Assembly: GCA_949710005.1 (NCBI GenBank)
Contig: OX453275.1
Span: 22,534,191 to 22,598,190 of the forward strand
Direction of reading: 5' to 3'
Source of the DNA: Ricordea florida
Lineage: Eukaryota; Cnidaria; Anthozoa; Corallimorpharia; Ricordeidae
DNA length: 64,000 nt
Part shown: in pieces, positions 24,180 through 38,872 of the stretch
Layout of the letters: each line of letters begins with the position of its first letter
How positions within the stretch are numbered: position 1 is the first letter of the stretch
Program-made: the position numbers and the translations under genes
The notes under the pieces: generated by a model
Seen by the model: the letters and a program-made list of their open reading frames with translations, nothing else
What the model was told of the DNA's origin: nothing
The model's database searches: none

Positions 24180-24218
24180 TATTAAATCCGTGTCTCAAAC
24201 TCCGGGGCTCTCATTTTG
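24180..24218 (+). promoter_or_regulatory. Candidate core promoter of homeobox gene 2
   Basis: A TATA-like tattaaat (24180-24187) lies about 31 bp before an Inr-like ctcatttt (A at 24213). This would give a 5' UTR of about 47 bp before the ATG at 24260. It is based on spacing and consensus only. Confidence 0.35.
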
Positions 24219-24259
24219 ACGCAGTTTTCGCGCCGGCATTTACGCCGCATAGACGGATT

Positions 24260-27200
24260 ATGGATTTTCATCCCCAAACCTTCAACCTCATGCTACCAGA
24301 AGGAGATAACTATGCGCACGCAGCCGCTTTGAGATATTCGTTTGGGCCTAAAGATGGTTTGGGGCCAGATGCAAATTTATTCCACTTTCCCGTCTCATTC
24401 GGATCTTTGGCGGAGCTCAATTCGGACTCCGATGTGGAGATAATCGAGGCCATAGGTAAACCATTTTAAGAACCATTTCCATTGGTTACTGTATCTTAGA
24501 TTTAATTTGATTCCAGAGGGTAATCCTCTCCCCGCGTTGCAATCAAAGTGAACCCTCCATTGTCTAAAGTCTTTTTGTGTTGCCGGTTCGACGTGATTTT
24601 TCCAGAAATTCCAATCTTACCCAAGAAGAGAAGAAGCCGGACAAACTTTGACGCTTGGCAGCTTGGCGAGCTAGAGAAGGTGTTTAAGAAGACACAGTAC
24701 CCTGATGTGTTCACACGTGAAGCACTCGCTCTCAAACTTGACTTGCTTGAATCAAGAGTACAGGTGAGCATGTGTTTTCCACAGCGACACGTTCAGCGAT
24801 TATCGCACTGTGCGCACTTGAATTTTGCGAAAATTGCCAGTTGTTTAGTTCGCATTTGGAAATATGACCGAGATCGTTTACGTCTACCAACACCTCTGTA
24901 TTGTAAGTTCTTGTACCTTTAAATTTCCATACGTATCCCACTTTTCCATATTTTATAGGAATTTGTGCTTTGCTTTGCTTTACCTTACGGCAGATATGTC
25001 TTAACACATCTGTTAGCTCATTTTGTTGCCATGTTCTTGTCTCTGGCGTTTCAAACCATACGTTTACCAGACTCAATTTTAGTGAAAATATTTGAACACA
25101 CTGACCGAGCTAAAAGATATTTCTCTCATCAAAACTGCGGAGATCAACTATTGTGAACTCCCTCACCATCATAAAAGTTTTTTTATCGTTAGTAGCAAAC
25201 GAGATGGGGTTTGCAAAACAGACGGTTGATGTATGTTTGGAGGAGAAAGCCTTGCACGATATCCAACTGGGATGGATTGTACGATGTTTTCACATTTAAT
25301 TAAATTTGACCGGTTGTTGGGGATCAGTCATGTCAATAGCGGATTAAATAAGTCGTTGGTTTTTCTTTTAGAAAGACAAGTTCCACCACAACCATTTTCT
25401 ACTCTTCCGTTAGTTCGTTTTTCAGTTGTGTTGAACCGGTGAAGCCATTTTCCTATGACTCTTTTGAGAGTTACTGTTGTCAACTTATCGTCATGTCGAA
25501 CTCTTGCTGGCGGCAGAGAGTCGCCTTCAGTTTCCGTTATTTGCATCCCTGACTGGTTTCGTGTGGAGATTTTGTCTCGTATTCTCCACATAACATGAAC
25601 ATAAAGCCTTCAGACAACCCTTATCGCAGAGAATATCGGAAATTCTCGGGAGTAAAACTGCCTGAGACGAATGTTGTCGAGCTCGATATGAACATCACCA
25701 GTGGTAGTTGGGTCCCAGTTAAGGAGATGGATGCGTTTTTAAGCCTTTGTATCTTCACACCATTCCTTGTGTTAAAACGTTAATTGAATTAACTGCTCCA
25801 GTTTTAACGCGTATTGAGGTAGCGTTACTAGAAGGTGGTTTTTTCATAAGTGCTTTTGGTTACTTTGGAATGTCAGAGGATGATACAACGCTCAAACGCT
25901 TTGCTTCCTATTTTTCATACCTAATAATGGTGTTAAAGCGCTGGCGGTTTAATCGAGTAAAACCACAGTATTTCAATGTTTCATGCCGACACTTTTGAGG
26001 CAATATTTCTTGCCTAAAAAGCACTGCAAAATACAGTGAAGTACAAATTGCGATGCAACAAGGCACAGCGTTTGGCGCTCGATGAATTGAAACTATCATA
26101 TTGGGTGGAAAGTACACATTTTGAAGACCTTCGTGGGAAGTATTTCACGGCGAATTGCTACCTTAAGCGTCTATTACTTCCTTAGTTTAACCTTCCAGTT
26201 TTTCGGTTGTCAGAAAGTAATAAATTACTCGAGGCAGGGTCACGAATGATTAATAGTCTCGAAGAAAAGGAGTAACCATACTTAGAACTGACATATATCG
26301 AAAGGTAGACCCTCTCTATTGAGTAAATGCCTTTCGTGTTTCACTAAGTGACTAAGTAGGGTGATTTATATCACACACACATTCAAAGGTTAAATAATTT
26401 TTACATCTTTTAAAAACGTTCTCTTGGTCCTGAAAAGGAAACACTTATTTAGAATTCTCCAAAATATCCTGAGTTTGTTTATGTGTTTTAAACAGCGCCA
26501 TATGTTAAGCTGTTGTTTACTTGCTCAAGGCCAGCGTGGCCGCTTTCAGTTTTCTGCATCGGCATAATTGTCTTACAATCATATATGAGTAAGGTGAATG
26601 CTTCATCAGGAGGCCAAATATGTTTTCATTGAGACTGCGTTTATTCTCGCTCAGTAGGGTACGAGGATATGACCTTCTTTAGCCATTCTGTTCTTCTACA
26701 AGGTGCTGATATCTGTCTTGTCTGTTTCGAATATTATTTTCAGGTTTGGTTTCAAAACAGACGAGCGAAACTGCGAAGGGAGGAAAAGACAAAAGCTCGG
26801 CCTGGGAGAAGGGAAAAACGGCAGGTAGAGAAGGACGCCGTTGCATTTCAAATTCTCGACGTGTTTGAAAATGATTCTTCCCCGGAGGATAATACAGAAG
26901 ATGTAAACTTACGTGAATGTGATAAAAGCAACGTTTCGCTTCCTCTGCCTTCGAAATCATTTACCATAGACAGTATATTGTCTAGGAAAGAACCTTCGCA
27001 GGCCGAGGAACAAACCTCAGTCGTGGAGCTCACTGGTAGAAGTTTTCGCATCGAAAACCTCATTGACTCCAATAAAGAAAATGGAGGTAAAATGAAGAAT
27101 ACGGACTCCTTTACGCTAGAGAATGACAATGTTACAGAAAAGATTTCATCTCAACTTAGTTTGCGCAGCACTTCAAGTCATGAAAATAGTAGAGCTCAAG

Positions 27201-27448
27201 TGGGGGAAAATTTGGATTTAAACGCCTGTACTGAACAGTCGAAAACATCGGCCCCGCTGTATGTACCAACAGTAAAACAACGTGATTCAAGCCGATGCCC
27301 TGCACCACTACCAAGCAGACCCGACTCATCACAGGAGACCGCCGTGACGGTGGAAAGGTTTGAGACATTTCGTAGTTCAAGCATTTTGACTCTGAGAACA
27401 AGAGCCGAGGAGCATTACAAACAACTGCGCGTTTCTCTTGTTAGTTAG
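24260..27448 (+). CDS. Homeobox gene 2: Unc-4/UNCX-like PRD-class transcription factor with two eh1-like motifs and OAR
   Basis: Three exons are joined by GT-AG introns: 24260-24455, 24606-24763 and 26744-27448, giving 352 aa. The homeodomain spans residues 73-132, with R5, F8, W48, F49, Q50 and N51 in place. The stretch [20 protein letters not shown] is close to the UNCX/Unc-4 signature, while helix 3 ends AKLRREE rather than AKWRK. Intron 1 is phase 1 before the homeodomain, and intron 2 is phase 0 at residues 46/47. After the homeodomain come a basic patch and two octapeptide/eh1-like motifs, FTIDSILS (191-198) and FRIENLID (219-226), known in this class to recruit Groucho/TLE corepressors. 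A C-terminal OAR-like motif follows, [18 protein letters not shown] (328-345). It is inferred to be a nuclear repressor. The start is the first ATG after a TATA/Inr pair. A candidate AATAAA lies at 28468-28473. Orthology within the Unc-4 group is less certain than for gene 3. Confidence 0.88.
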
Positions 27449-30400
27449 TTGATCGTTTATTTAACTGAATGACAAAACGCTGGCTTTCATTCAGAGTATC
27501 TGATCTCGATTACTGCAACACATCCCTTCGCAATGACATCAGTAGAGTCACAAAACTTTCTTATTGTATATTTTATTGGAAACCACTATATTTTCTCAAT
27601 CAATTTCAATATTTAAACTGGTTTTTTTTGGTCTTTATGCATCCAGAACAAAGCTCTATCTTCGTTAAATCGAGCTGTATATATCGCGTTAAAGAGTTTC
27701 AAGTACATTGCATGGGGTTTCAGTTAAGCTTCAATATTTCTTAGTCATTACAGGCATACTAAACTGTGCTACCAAATTTGCCATATAGCGCGAATTTTCA
27801 GGTTACCCTGAGAAGCGGACCGTTTTAAGACTGGATTAAAACCAGCGCTTCCCATTTTTCACTGTTAGTGAGTCGTATCTATGCAAGCAGATGGAACAAA
27901 AAGTGACATTTGATAAGTCAATGATAAATCATCGTATTTCGTGACTGCAGTCTCGGTTGTCAATAACTGTCTTGTTAGAGACTGCTAAATAGTTGATAGT
28001 TGATTGTATATCGTTAGCAAACGAAATCTCGAGTCCTTTGGGTAACGAACGCTCTTTCTGTTATCTGTCGAGTTGAGACTCTTGTAAAACGCGTGGCGTA
28101 CGAGTAAGGCACTGTAAGGAATGTTTTGTTCGTGTTACCGATAAAGTTTTGTTTACCCAATTCATGCAGTGGTTGTAATGGATACGTTTGATGTGTTTGA
28201 AATTCGCAAGAGGTTTTTAAAAGATAAACCGGGCATTTCTTTGTTTGTTTTGCTTTGTTTGAATCCATTGTTGTTTCTCTTCTGTATTAGTGTGCCAAGA
28301 CCTACTTCAGATTTCGTCAGCAGTGTGCCGTGAAACATATTCATTCGAAATGTAGGATTTATTCACATTGCTAAATCGCTCGGGATGAAAAGTGGTTCTC
28401 ATTCGGTTCAAGGTGTTTTCAGTTCTTAGAACAGCAGCCACCATGTTCACTAAGTCTATCGATGAAAAATAAACTTTTTCCTAGTCGCTGAACGTGATAT
28501 CAACCGTTTTCATTTCTAGAGGACAAAAACCACGGAGGTTATCGTAGAACCCCAACTTGTGCCCTCCACAACACACCTAAGCAGTGCTTATCGCATCTAA
28601 TCCTGCCAACAGTCTATTGACATACTCTGGCTGCAGTCCAGAACGGACTATTGAAGCAAAACTTAATTTGTTTTGATCAATTGTGCTCAGTTACTAACTG
28701 TCGGTACATAAAACTTTACTCGCGAGCGATGAAAAGCAGGTGCTAGTAGGATTGTACATTATTTCATAAAACTTAATAAAACCTGAAATTCCAGCGATTT
28801 CGTGAAGAAACCGCTTTTTTCCGATCAGCGCAGGAAATCTTTAACAAACACATACTCAGGGTGAAAATTTAGAATCGTGGTTTTTTTACACGACCCCACC
28901 CTCGTCTTGAAGATTATATCAACAGCTTAAACACCGCCACATTGTGGTCTTCATCCTTCGCTTGTTAGCTTGCTATAATAATATGACAGCTTAGCAGCTC
29001 AGGTATTCAGACGTCTTCAGCCGAAAACCGCCATAAATCAGCCACCTAGCGCTCTTGGAAATGATTAAAAAAATTCCATATTTAATCGTCGCGCCGGTTC
29101 GTAAAATGCGGTGCGATAAAGAAGAATGTTTTTCTACACTTAAGTTTTCATACCCATTCCTTTTATTGCTAAGACATTGAATTTGCAGCGCAATTCAATA
29201 ACGTTAGGTCCCTCTCGCTTTCCCCTCTATGCCAACTTTATTTTCGCAAAAAGCTTAAATGGTTTGTCGAAAGTTGCTCAAGGTTTAATTGGCCAGAGTA
29301 GCACCATAAACAGCCTAAAAAGAAAGAATTTGAAAACAATTTATAACGCAGTGCTGAATAACGCTCTTTCCCCTCTCGCTTCTTCCTTCTCTTGTTTCCC
29401 TTGAATTCCTGAATTGTTGTGAAAAGCTGAAGTGGATTGCACACGGCTACTGAAGGTTTGGCTACAACACGACTGTAAACACCATTCCACGCTGAAGTTA
29501 ATTGTTTGTTTGATGATAATTTACAAAAAAATATTTTCTTCAATGTAGCGCTGATAACATCCCGTTGACGGGCCAGGGTCGGAAATTCAAGACAAAATTT
29601 GAGACAATTTCTTTACCTTAAGGGGGATATCATATAATCAAAATTTGACACGAGCCACTGTAGGGTCATGATATTCTGTTTTGAGCAGAACTTTGTCGTT
29701 TGCTTTCTCAATATATTAGAGTTAGATTATTTATTATTTTATCTTTCAGGTTAAAGAAAATACCAAATACTGAAAATAATAAAATTTTCTTGATCAGTAA
29801 CAAATAGCCTGAGGGGTTCCACGACAACTGCTTTGGAATCACGAAATCTTCAAACAGACCCAGGGACCAAAAAGACGTACTTTTCCCCGCGAAACTCTCT
29901 TCCGGACAAGACATAGAATCCTCGAAGGAAGCTCCAGAACTCTTGTCAGAACTATCCAAAAAAAAATTATCGCATGATCGGCGCTATCACCCACTATTTA
30001 ACGAGCTGAGAGTAAAAATTATCATGCTGTACTTAGATAGGACTTGCGCGGCGCAGGTTGATTCGTCCGTGTAATAGTTCTCACCATCGCATCGCTGTAA
30101 ACTGTATCTTTCTCCCAAGCAATGAGAATGTAGTACTCAAGAAGACAACCAATCAACATTAATATTTTAACTAACCAATCAAATTGCGGGAAATTTTAAG
30201 ACAAAATACAAGCACGATGTGCTGAATTCTTTGTAGCCAAAAAATTTTTCTTTATAAAAATGGCGGAATTTAACAAACCTGCTACTGGATAAACAAAGAT
30301 TTATTTGGTACTGACCAAAATTTCGTATTTAGCAAACAAAATTGTGGTATTTAAAATGGATGTAACAACTGGCAGATGAGCTTGTGATTTTGATTTTGCA

Positions 30401-33400
30401 ATCAAATTGTACTCCGTCATCCAGTCCTGTTACTGATATTTATTACCTGTTAAACAACCCTTCCTGTTAAGCGGTGCCGTCAAATATTTTTGCTTGGTTT
30501 GCTTTTCTCGATCGTTCATAACATTTCTTATAAGGTAACATCTTAAAGCCATAGTTAAAGCGTCGATTTTCTTTTGAAATATCCTCCGTCTTCTTTATGA
30601 TTGAAAGTCTCCTGAGAAATCTCGGCGTAAATCTTTTAAGGTATTCGTTGTATGCGGTTGTCGATGTTCCCGGCGGCTTCATTAGAATCATTCTTTCTTT
30701 CTCTTTGCGATGGTTCATAACAAATCCGACCAGTGCATTTTAGCCTCAAATTACATACAGAGGCCAATTTGTGACGCTGTAAGTCGATAGACAAGATTTT
30801 CCATAACCACACTATAAACATAGTTATGCTATATAGTAGTATAGCTGGGAAGCCAGTGAACAATGCCTTACTGTGAATTACTACTGTATACGACTTGACC
30901 GAATTCATGAATTCATTCACACATCGTAAGAGAAATTAAAACCATACTGGTCTCTTCTGCAGCTTTCCAACGAGTACTGAATAGCATTTCATGTTCCTTC
31001 TACTGATGAAAAATTTAGGATCATACATTGAATCTCATATTTGATGCTTAAGAATGCACTGCTGTAGTCAGTGAGTCGTCACCGTGGATTAAAATGTTAA
31101 AGTTCAATTCGTGATATAAGAAACTCTCTCTCCATAATTGTTTTGTTCTGTCCGTTCCCAGACAATGATAATGTGTCGGAATATGCTTTGTTTTGCGTGT
31201 GTGAGAGAGAGGAAGAGCAATCGTTCTGGTTATAATTCATGGTAAGCCAGTAAATCAGTCAAAAATTAGCAACTCTCTGTCTGTAGAGCTATTGTCATCG
31301 GCGCATCTCTTGGTTTTGATCTATTTTAGTGAGTAAAGTTACCAATGACAACGTGTTAGAGCGTGCCTTGTTCTCTGTGAGAATTTGTGTGTAGGAGTGA
31401 GAGAAATTGTTGGTTGAAATTCGTGGTAAGCCATTAAAGCAGACAAAAAAGCATTTCATATAAGGATATGGCACATATCAGAAGGGGTGGTTTCGTAGAT
31501 CCATGCATGGTTGAAATGAAATCGGGAGCTTCGAGGAATGTTCACGGAATGCACTTACTGGAGACATATGCTAGAGAACATCATTTACGTGGAATCTTTA
31601 AGTATATTGCATTATCTTCTTTTAGATAATAGGGGGGATTCTCAATTCTCGGGCGATCATTCACGTATTTTATGAATAAAATCTTAACAGTTAAAAGGGC
31701 TCTTGGTAGAGAAAAGCTTCGTAGCCCATGTGGTTCTTAATTCGGACGGCTTTTGGCTGTGGGCTTTCAAATACGTATTAAATGAAACCCGTTTCTTTTC
31801 ATCAAGGTTAGAATAGACGAAAATAAACGGTCCACTTACGTCTGCATTTGCAGCTTGCTGTCTGACAGGTGTTTTTAAATTAATCTACGCAGTTAAATAG
31901 AAACATTTTCAGCTATTTCAACGGTTTGACCAAAAGCTAGATACTCATTACTAATGATATCAACTGGATACAGGCGGGTTTTGGTCTGAAACAACGTGCG
32001 CGACAAAACCGCTTCATTAGGGGTCAACTTTTTTATTGATAACTTAGTAAATTTGTGTTAAACAAGACTGCACTGCTACACCGAAAAACTAAAATTCAGT
32101 TTTCAAGAAAGAGTAAGCCCTTTCTGTGTTTTCGACTCCCCCCTCTCCCACTCCCCCAAACCCAAATTGGCCTTTGTTTTAGAGCTTCTAAAACTACGAT
32201 GCTTTTCACCCTTATTCATTGTCTGAACACAATCGCAGCTGCTTGAATTCCAAGCAAGTCAATTACGTTGAAATGCTCGATAATGGCGCGTCACATATAG
32301 ACAAATCGCTCTCATTACAATTTGTTTCGTGCAATAGGTGGGTTTCTTTTCTGGCTAAAGGTTTCATGTCATGCATTTCGTGTTATCTCTTTGAAAGGGT
32401 GTCACGAATTAAGTTATTTATTGCAGTTCATCTAAGTGCATATTCCTAACGTTAACATGGTGGGTGCGTTTAACGTAACCTACCTTTCTAGATCTATTCA
32501 GAAAGTATTTTTGCGGAGAAGAACAAGCCATCTTAAGTATTTTTTTTTTCGACTAGTGTACCTTTGTGTGTTTACATTGATGCGGGTTATATAGATATTC
32601 ATTTAACTACTCTACAACACTCTTGACTTTCCCATACAAAGCTGTTCTGATCTCTTAGCAATTAAGCAATGCCTTTCTTTGATTTTGTTTGCTGAGCCAT
32701 AAACTGCGATTACATTGCTTTTGAATAGATAAAACCCTGTGCTTAAAACAAAATTATCGCATGCAAAATCTTATGTAAAAGAAGAGTTAACTCGTGAAAG
32801 GTGGTGAAGGAATTCAAGCCTTCAATCCTTGGGATGTGTACATTGATGCGGGCTATACATTTAACGACACTTACCTTTCATGCGAAACTAAGCACTACTT
32901 TTCTGTGATTTTTTTGCGGTTTTTGACAAAGATAAAATCTTATCATGGGCTCCTGACCCTATTCAAAATTTCTTGCGTTAAAAATGGTTAAAGAATTAAA
33001 TCTCAAATCTTCGGGACTTTGAGGCAAACCGCGACATTGCGTTTGCAAAGACTGAAGGCTTACTGATCTATGCCACTCCCAAAAATGTTGCCCGTTTCCC
33101 ATGGCGTCATGCATAAGGAGCTTCTATTTGAAGTGTTAAAGCGCAATAGACAGCTGATCAAGTTTGAAAATCGCTCACTGTTTAGTAAACACTTTGATGA
33201 CCTGGTATGATAAAACACAGAGAAAGTGGCTTAAAGTGCACTCCCATTAGAATATTTGCAATCACTTAATCCACTGTTTAAACTGTTTTTGACGAGGAGT
33301 GATGAACAAATAACTCCTAACCGGCAAAGTTTACTTTTCTACGTCAGAGACTTTTCTTTCGTAAGTCCTATTAGCAAGCAAGAAGGGATTATTCTACTGG

Positions 33401-33911
33401 ATTTTGAAGCTTTTTTTCCAACGAAATGAAGGGGACGTCAAAATTGCGAATTTAACATTTGTTAAATTTGAGGTTAGGTGACATTTCTAACCAGTCACCG
33501 CCTTAAAAGCCATGAATACCCTAGCTCCTGCTATCGTCATCTGTAAACAAAACCTTAATGAGACCATTTTCTTCCAGAATAAAGAAAGAACATGTCCGTT
33601 TACGTGGTTCTGTAAAGTTGCTGGTTCTTTTACTCGAGTTTTTGGGTTTCTCATACATTGTCGTGAAATTGTCTTTTTTCTTTTTTTTTTTGTCGATGGA
33701 AGTCACACGATCCGTACAAATGTTTAGTGACTCACTCGCTATACTTACTTTTTCGTTAAAGAAGATAAAAAAACGACATAAATACTAGATTGATAGCGGT
33801 GACAGTGGAGGTAATGAACCTGACAGAAAATGACTCTTTTCATAGGGTAGGGTCAGTTCATTACCAGTCTAAGGCTCTCAAAATACGAACTGAACATATA
33901 ACTATTTGCTA
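27449..33911. other. Gene desert after homeobox gene 2
   Basis: The first kilobase is probably gene 2 3' UTR (candidate AATAAA at 28468). No supported gene follows. Two old duplications are visible. The sequence at 31161-31265 resembles 31341-31450 (shared ttcgtggtaagcca-type core, period about 180 bp). A tacattgatgcgggttat-type block at 32573 recurs near 32838. No transposon protein is recognised. Confidence 0.45.
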
Positions 33912-34630
33912 GTTTGGAAAAGGATCGTCGCATTGCTTCTGTTCATTTACAAGTAAGAGTATTTGAACCACACTATACAGCAAACAAAGGGCACAACATT
34001 GCAAGCAGTACTGTTCGGTAGCGTTCCCAAGAATGGTCACACTGCATGGTTTGATCCACAGATGAAAAAGTAAGAACCACACTGAATTGTAAAACACACA
34101 GTACCACAATACAGTACTGTTCAGTAGCAATCCAAAGAATGGTCACACTGCATGGTTTGCATTGATTTAAAGATGAAAACGTTAATAGAAAAACAAACAG
34201 TACCACAGTATAGTGCCGTTTAGTAGCTCTCCAAAGAATGGTCACACTGCATGGTTTGACCCACAGATGAAACAGTTAGAACCAAGTTGTACAGTGCAAC
34301 AAGCAGTGCCAAAACTGAGTACCGTTAAGAAGAATTCCAAAGAGAAGGGTAACGCTCCATGGTTTGAACCAGAGAGCAGGGAGTAAAAGTTACACCGCAG
34401 TATAGTAAAATAAACAGTTTCACAGTACAGTATACTGTTTGTTGGTTGTACTGTATTGCTTGATGTACTGGGAAAAAGGATAGAACTACATTGTACAGTA
34501 AAACAAACAGCACCACAGTAAAGTATTCGTTGTTTAGTTGTTTCCCAGATGGTAGACCATGCCATGTAGTGTGCCTGTTCACGCCACATGGTTTGGTCCA
34601 TGGGAGCAAAAGTTGCAACCACATTGCTCA
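33912..34630 (-). repeat. ~107-bp satellite, locus D (about six units, minus orientation, increasingly degenerate)
   Basis: Units contain gaatggtcacactgcatggt at about 34031, 34137 and 34238 (spacing about 101-106 bp) and aaaacaaacagtaccacagt-type blocks between them. The right part (34320-34630) is diverged but keeps ccatggtttg and agtaaaacaaacagcaccac. The tandem frames on the minus strand are repeat artefacts. Confidence 0.9.
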
Positions 34631-37600
34631 CTAAAAAAAAGAAAGAAAAAAAACCCCTTTACTTGCTTTCCAAGGTATGGACACACTGGCACTGTTTCAA
34701 AAGTTCCATCCAGAAATCAAACTGGACAAATCAGCCTTCCTCATTTCCTCAGAAAAGACAGAAACGATTTGCAGGTTACAGCAGTATGGGACAAAGCTGT
34801 CTAGTTCTATAACCTTTTAAACTAGTTTTTAATCATGGAGCTTGTGCGGGCGTATATGGGCTCTATTAGTTGTTGAATCACGGCGAATTTACTTAGTCAG
34901 TTAGCCCAACCATGCACGGAGTTTACTGCTTGATTCTCGCAGAATGAATTGAAAAATGTAGCTGTTTGCGCTGGGAAATGGCCTCTGGCATCCGTGTGTA
35001 TCTGAGGACTTTTAAGGCCTTTTCGTTTTCTTTGCTAGCGTCTATCGCCTCGTCATGCAAGTGTTCATTGCTGCGGGCGTAACATTTCACTACTAACGAA
35101 AAATATAATTTGTTAAAATTCCAGGCTAATCAATAAGGCTGATTTTATTGCAGAAAAATCTATCCCAGTTATTTCGAATGCAAACCTATTTCCTTATCTG
35201 TCTTTTTCAGTTATTGTCCGAATCCACCATGTCAAACTCCCGTCTATCGCGAAATGATTTTTGTCTCCCTAGACATGGTTATGTACATTCTACAACAGTT
35301 TGCACGATCTGGTATTTATTATTTATTTACTTTTGCCGTTAACCTCTGATTTGAATTTTGAAAAAGTAACCCTTTCTAACGCTTCTTCTTTTGGTCGCAT
35401 TTTAGTTGAGCACAATTCAAGTCTCCAGGGTCAAAAGTATAAACAAATGCTATCAAAATTAAGCCAGACAATTGCACTGAAAAGTTGATAACTGGTTCTT
35501 GAGTTCACCTTCCATGGTATGAAATTTTTACTTTTCGCTTTTGGCCTGAAATGAAAAATCATGTTTCTAAAGACTCCTTGCATTGGTTAGAATTTGAAAT
35601 TGTGTCAGTTTACTTTGAATATAATAAAGTTTTTTCCATCGTTATTCATATCGTTAATGCAAAGCCCTACTACTAAGAAGTAAGTGCGTTTTAAACGAGA
35701 ACGGCTTTTACAGAGCCCAGCCACCCGTTTCTGAAAAGTCTCGATAACTTGAGGGACTCGAGGCTCCATTTCTTGCAATGTGCAAGTTAACCTGGAATTA
35801 TATTGCTTAACATTTAACCTTAAAGACCAACACAATTGAAATTCCCATTGTAAACACTGAGATCATGAAATAGCTTTTCGGGACCGAAAAGTGACCGGGA
35901 CTTCCAGCAAACGGGACCCAGTGGCTGTCAACATCGCGAATTACAGTTGTCTCGTTCAGTTTGATTATTGTTGCTTGAAAATTTTAACGCATTATAAACG
36001 TACTTTTGTTGTAAAACCTACGAATTTGTGTTGTGATAATTCTAAAGGATTCTAAGCCCCACGAAGGTATTTGTGTTCATTCAGGACATCCAATAATTCC
36101 CTCGCTAATCCGTCAAATAGCTAGAACACTAACAATAACTTTAATTAAAGACAAATTCGGCATTTCAGTATTCCCAACGATTTGGGAGTTAAACTTAAAT
36201 GTCGCAATAGCAGATTATCTAACCAATCAAATTTCCTAATTTTTTTTTCTTTAATCCACGAACAGGGCATCTGTGCAGCTTTCTACAACTTACAAATTAA
36301 ACTTCTCGAGAGGCCATCAGGTTTTGTTAATCAAACAAGGAAGTTGAATTTATTTAACCGTTGTTTGATTCGAAGCTGTAAAGTGTATGGTCGTGCATCT
36401 AGCCGTAATTGATTTGAACTGCTGTGTAATTAAACTAAACGGCAATATATTTCGGTAACTAACAACTTATCTGTTTTGTTTACACAAATATAATTTTCTT
36501 TTTTACTCGCTTCGTCTTCGAAACATAACTAGAAGCAAAAGTACAAGTTGCAAACCAAAGAAATGACTTACTATGAGATTGATCGGTTACGTCCCCAAGT
36601 TTAAGATCTGAATCAAATTTATTCTAATAACTGATCGTGCTCACTGCCTGAAGCTTTGGCCAAAGCCAAAAACATATGCGTTAAAACCCGCATCTATCTA
36701 TTCCATGTCGATTTTACGGATTTGAAGTCAATTAAGAAATAAATATATTTCTGCTATTGGTGGTTTCAGCTGTGCTATTCGAATCATTAAATCTCTAAGT
36801 TTTTATTAGTTGGTTGAGTAGCAACAGGTAATTTCATTCCGCTTGTGAGCTGACCAGGAATTTTTGGTACATTCGTCAACCGTTACGTGGAAAGTTCACT
36901 GAAGTTTTCTTCTGCAAAGCGTGGCGATTTGCTTCTTCTTTGTGTAAGAATTATTAAATACAATAATTTTTTCCCCAAATGGCTGTTTGTCGTCGCGCGA
37001 AGTCATCAACTTTGGGCAAATGGTCTATCAAATCAATCAGTTACCCAATCCACAGACAAGCTCCTTTGAAATTGTTTTTGCGCGGGCCGTCTTTTCGTCA
37101 GATGTTCAAACAAGTGTGACATTGCTCTGTTCTCACTGCAAGACAATCAAACTTACTAAAGCATTTATATAACGTGGACTGAAGAAATCAATCCTCTTTT
37201 CAAAGCCGTTTTTCTCGCTTCGCAACTGATCGCTGAACCATGGAGCGTTGCTGGTCTGAGAATAAGAGGAGCTTTTTTATGCAGGTAACATTGCGTCCTC
37301 TTCAAAATCATATCATCACTTTCAAAATTTTAGGTGGTTCAAGTTAGGCATGGAGAACTTTAAGAATTCGTTTCCCTTCCACTAAAAAAGTCCAAATTTA
37401 TGTATACTAAATTTCAATTTGCGAAATTTCTGCGATTTGTGACGCCTATTAGTTCAGTTATACATTGGGCCAGTAAATCTGAGAAAATTGCAAGTTATAT
37501 AGGATAAAAATGAAAATAACTGAATGAAATTAAACACGACGAAAAAATAATTGATAGAACGAAGAAAAAGAACATGAATTTTTACGCTTTTTGCCAGCAC

Positions 37601-38637
37601 ATTTGTCCCAAAGTCCATTCATCTTTAAATAGATGGTTTTATAGTGGAAATCAAGTCTGAACTTTGTAACTGAACTCATGATTTTTGAAAAATTACTTCC
37701 AATTTTCTTAAATGTTTGTAGATGTTGTCAGTGCCTAATTCATTTCAGTTTCCTGGTTTAGTTGTGCTACAACTGTTTGTAAACCGGTTTGTAGAACCGT
37801 GAATCTAGCAATGCTGTAGATTTTCGTGGGCGATTCTAAGCCAGGTTCGCAGTACAGTTACCTTGTATTCCAAATTTCATTACTGATCTAAAAGGCAAGA
37901 CATCAAAATTTCAATTTATACAATTGTTTCAAATTGTTTCTACACACTGAAATTAAGAAATCAATGAACATCAGTTACATAGCTCTTTCGTTTGTTTATT
38001 TATTTCTCTTAAAAAGTTCCAAAAGTATTTCTTGGACTGTTTTCAGCATTTTTGTAGTTCTCCGTATTTAGCACGTGCTAAATATTAGAATCAGTTTACT
38101 GTATGACTTAATGCAAACCGTTTGAGTTGTTGAAAGCCACAGCAACGTTGCACATGCGTTGCTTGACTTTATAAGGTAAATGTTTAGAACCTTGAGATAC
38201 GAAATAGAAGCCCTTCTTGGTTATGGCTGCCTCGTTGGCTATAGTTCATGTACGACGAGATTGAGTGGAATAATTGTTTTTTTTTTATATCTCTAAACCG
38301 TCGATTGTGAGAAACTGGAATTTGTTTGCACGACAAGAATTGACTTTGTTATTGTCTGTAAACAGAACGATGTTGTTGTCAAGCGTTGTCGAGCCGATGT
38401 TTAAAAAAGTTTCAAACTCGAGTCCGGTTCATCTCTTTAATGTACTTGTCAATTTTGTTCGAGTTAGCAAACCAGTCTGAGAATTAATAGTGGGAAAAGT
38501 AAGCAGAAGTAAAAAAACTCAGCCAGTTTACGGGCTGAATGGATGTTTCAAAATGGCGGCTGTTTCTAAGAGTTTCACTTTAGTTCGTGATAAAATGAAT
38601 AAAACCGTGTCAATTTCGTTATAATTTGCTCACTTAC

Positions 38638-38872
38638 CGCCGAATAATTTCATCCCATAATTAATTTGCTTCAGTAGTACTTTTTGGTATATTCTTTTCA
38701 AGCAAGACTTGAATTTCTCTCCGTCTAATTCATGAAATCTTTCCTCCATGATGGATATGAGCTGATAGCCCGTGAGTAGGGAACCAATCAGAGCGCGCGT
38801 TTGCTCATATCCAGGGCTTGTAGATATAATAATTTTGAATGGCGGGATTTTCAAACTGAAGCAGACCCTCAA
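38638..38872 (-). other. Weak orphan exon candidate
   Basis: On the minus strand a 78-codon open stretch from the ATG at 38872 ends at a consensus donor (gcg, then gtaagtg). The middle encodes MEERFHELDGEKFKSCLKR. The upstream DNA includes aaccaatcagagcgcgcg, a string reminiscent of the foldback elements in this window, so this may be a transposon fragment. No partner exon was found. Confidence 0.15.

Noticed and set aside
33912..34630. Coding frames with repeated VLLYSVVLTFSS-type segments
   Set aside because: They translate the 107-bp satellite and occur at each locus with stops and shifts.
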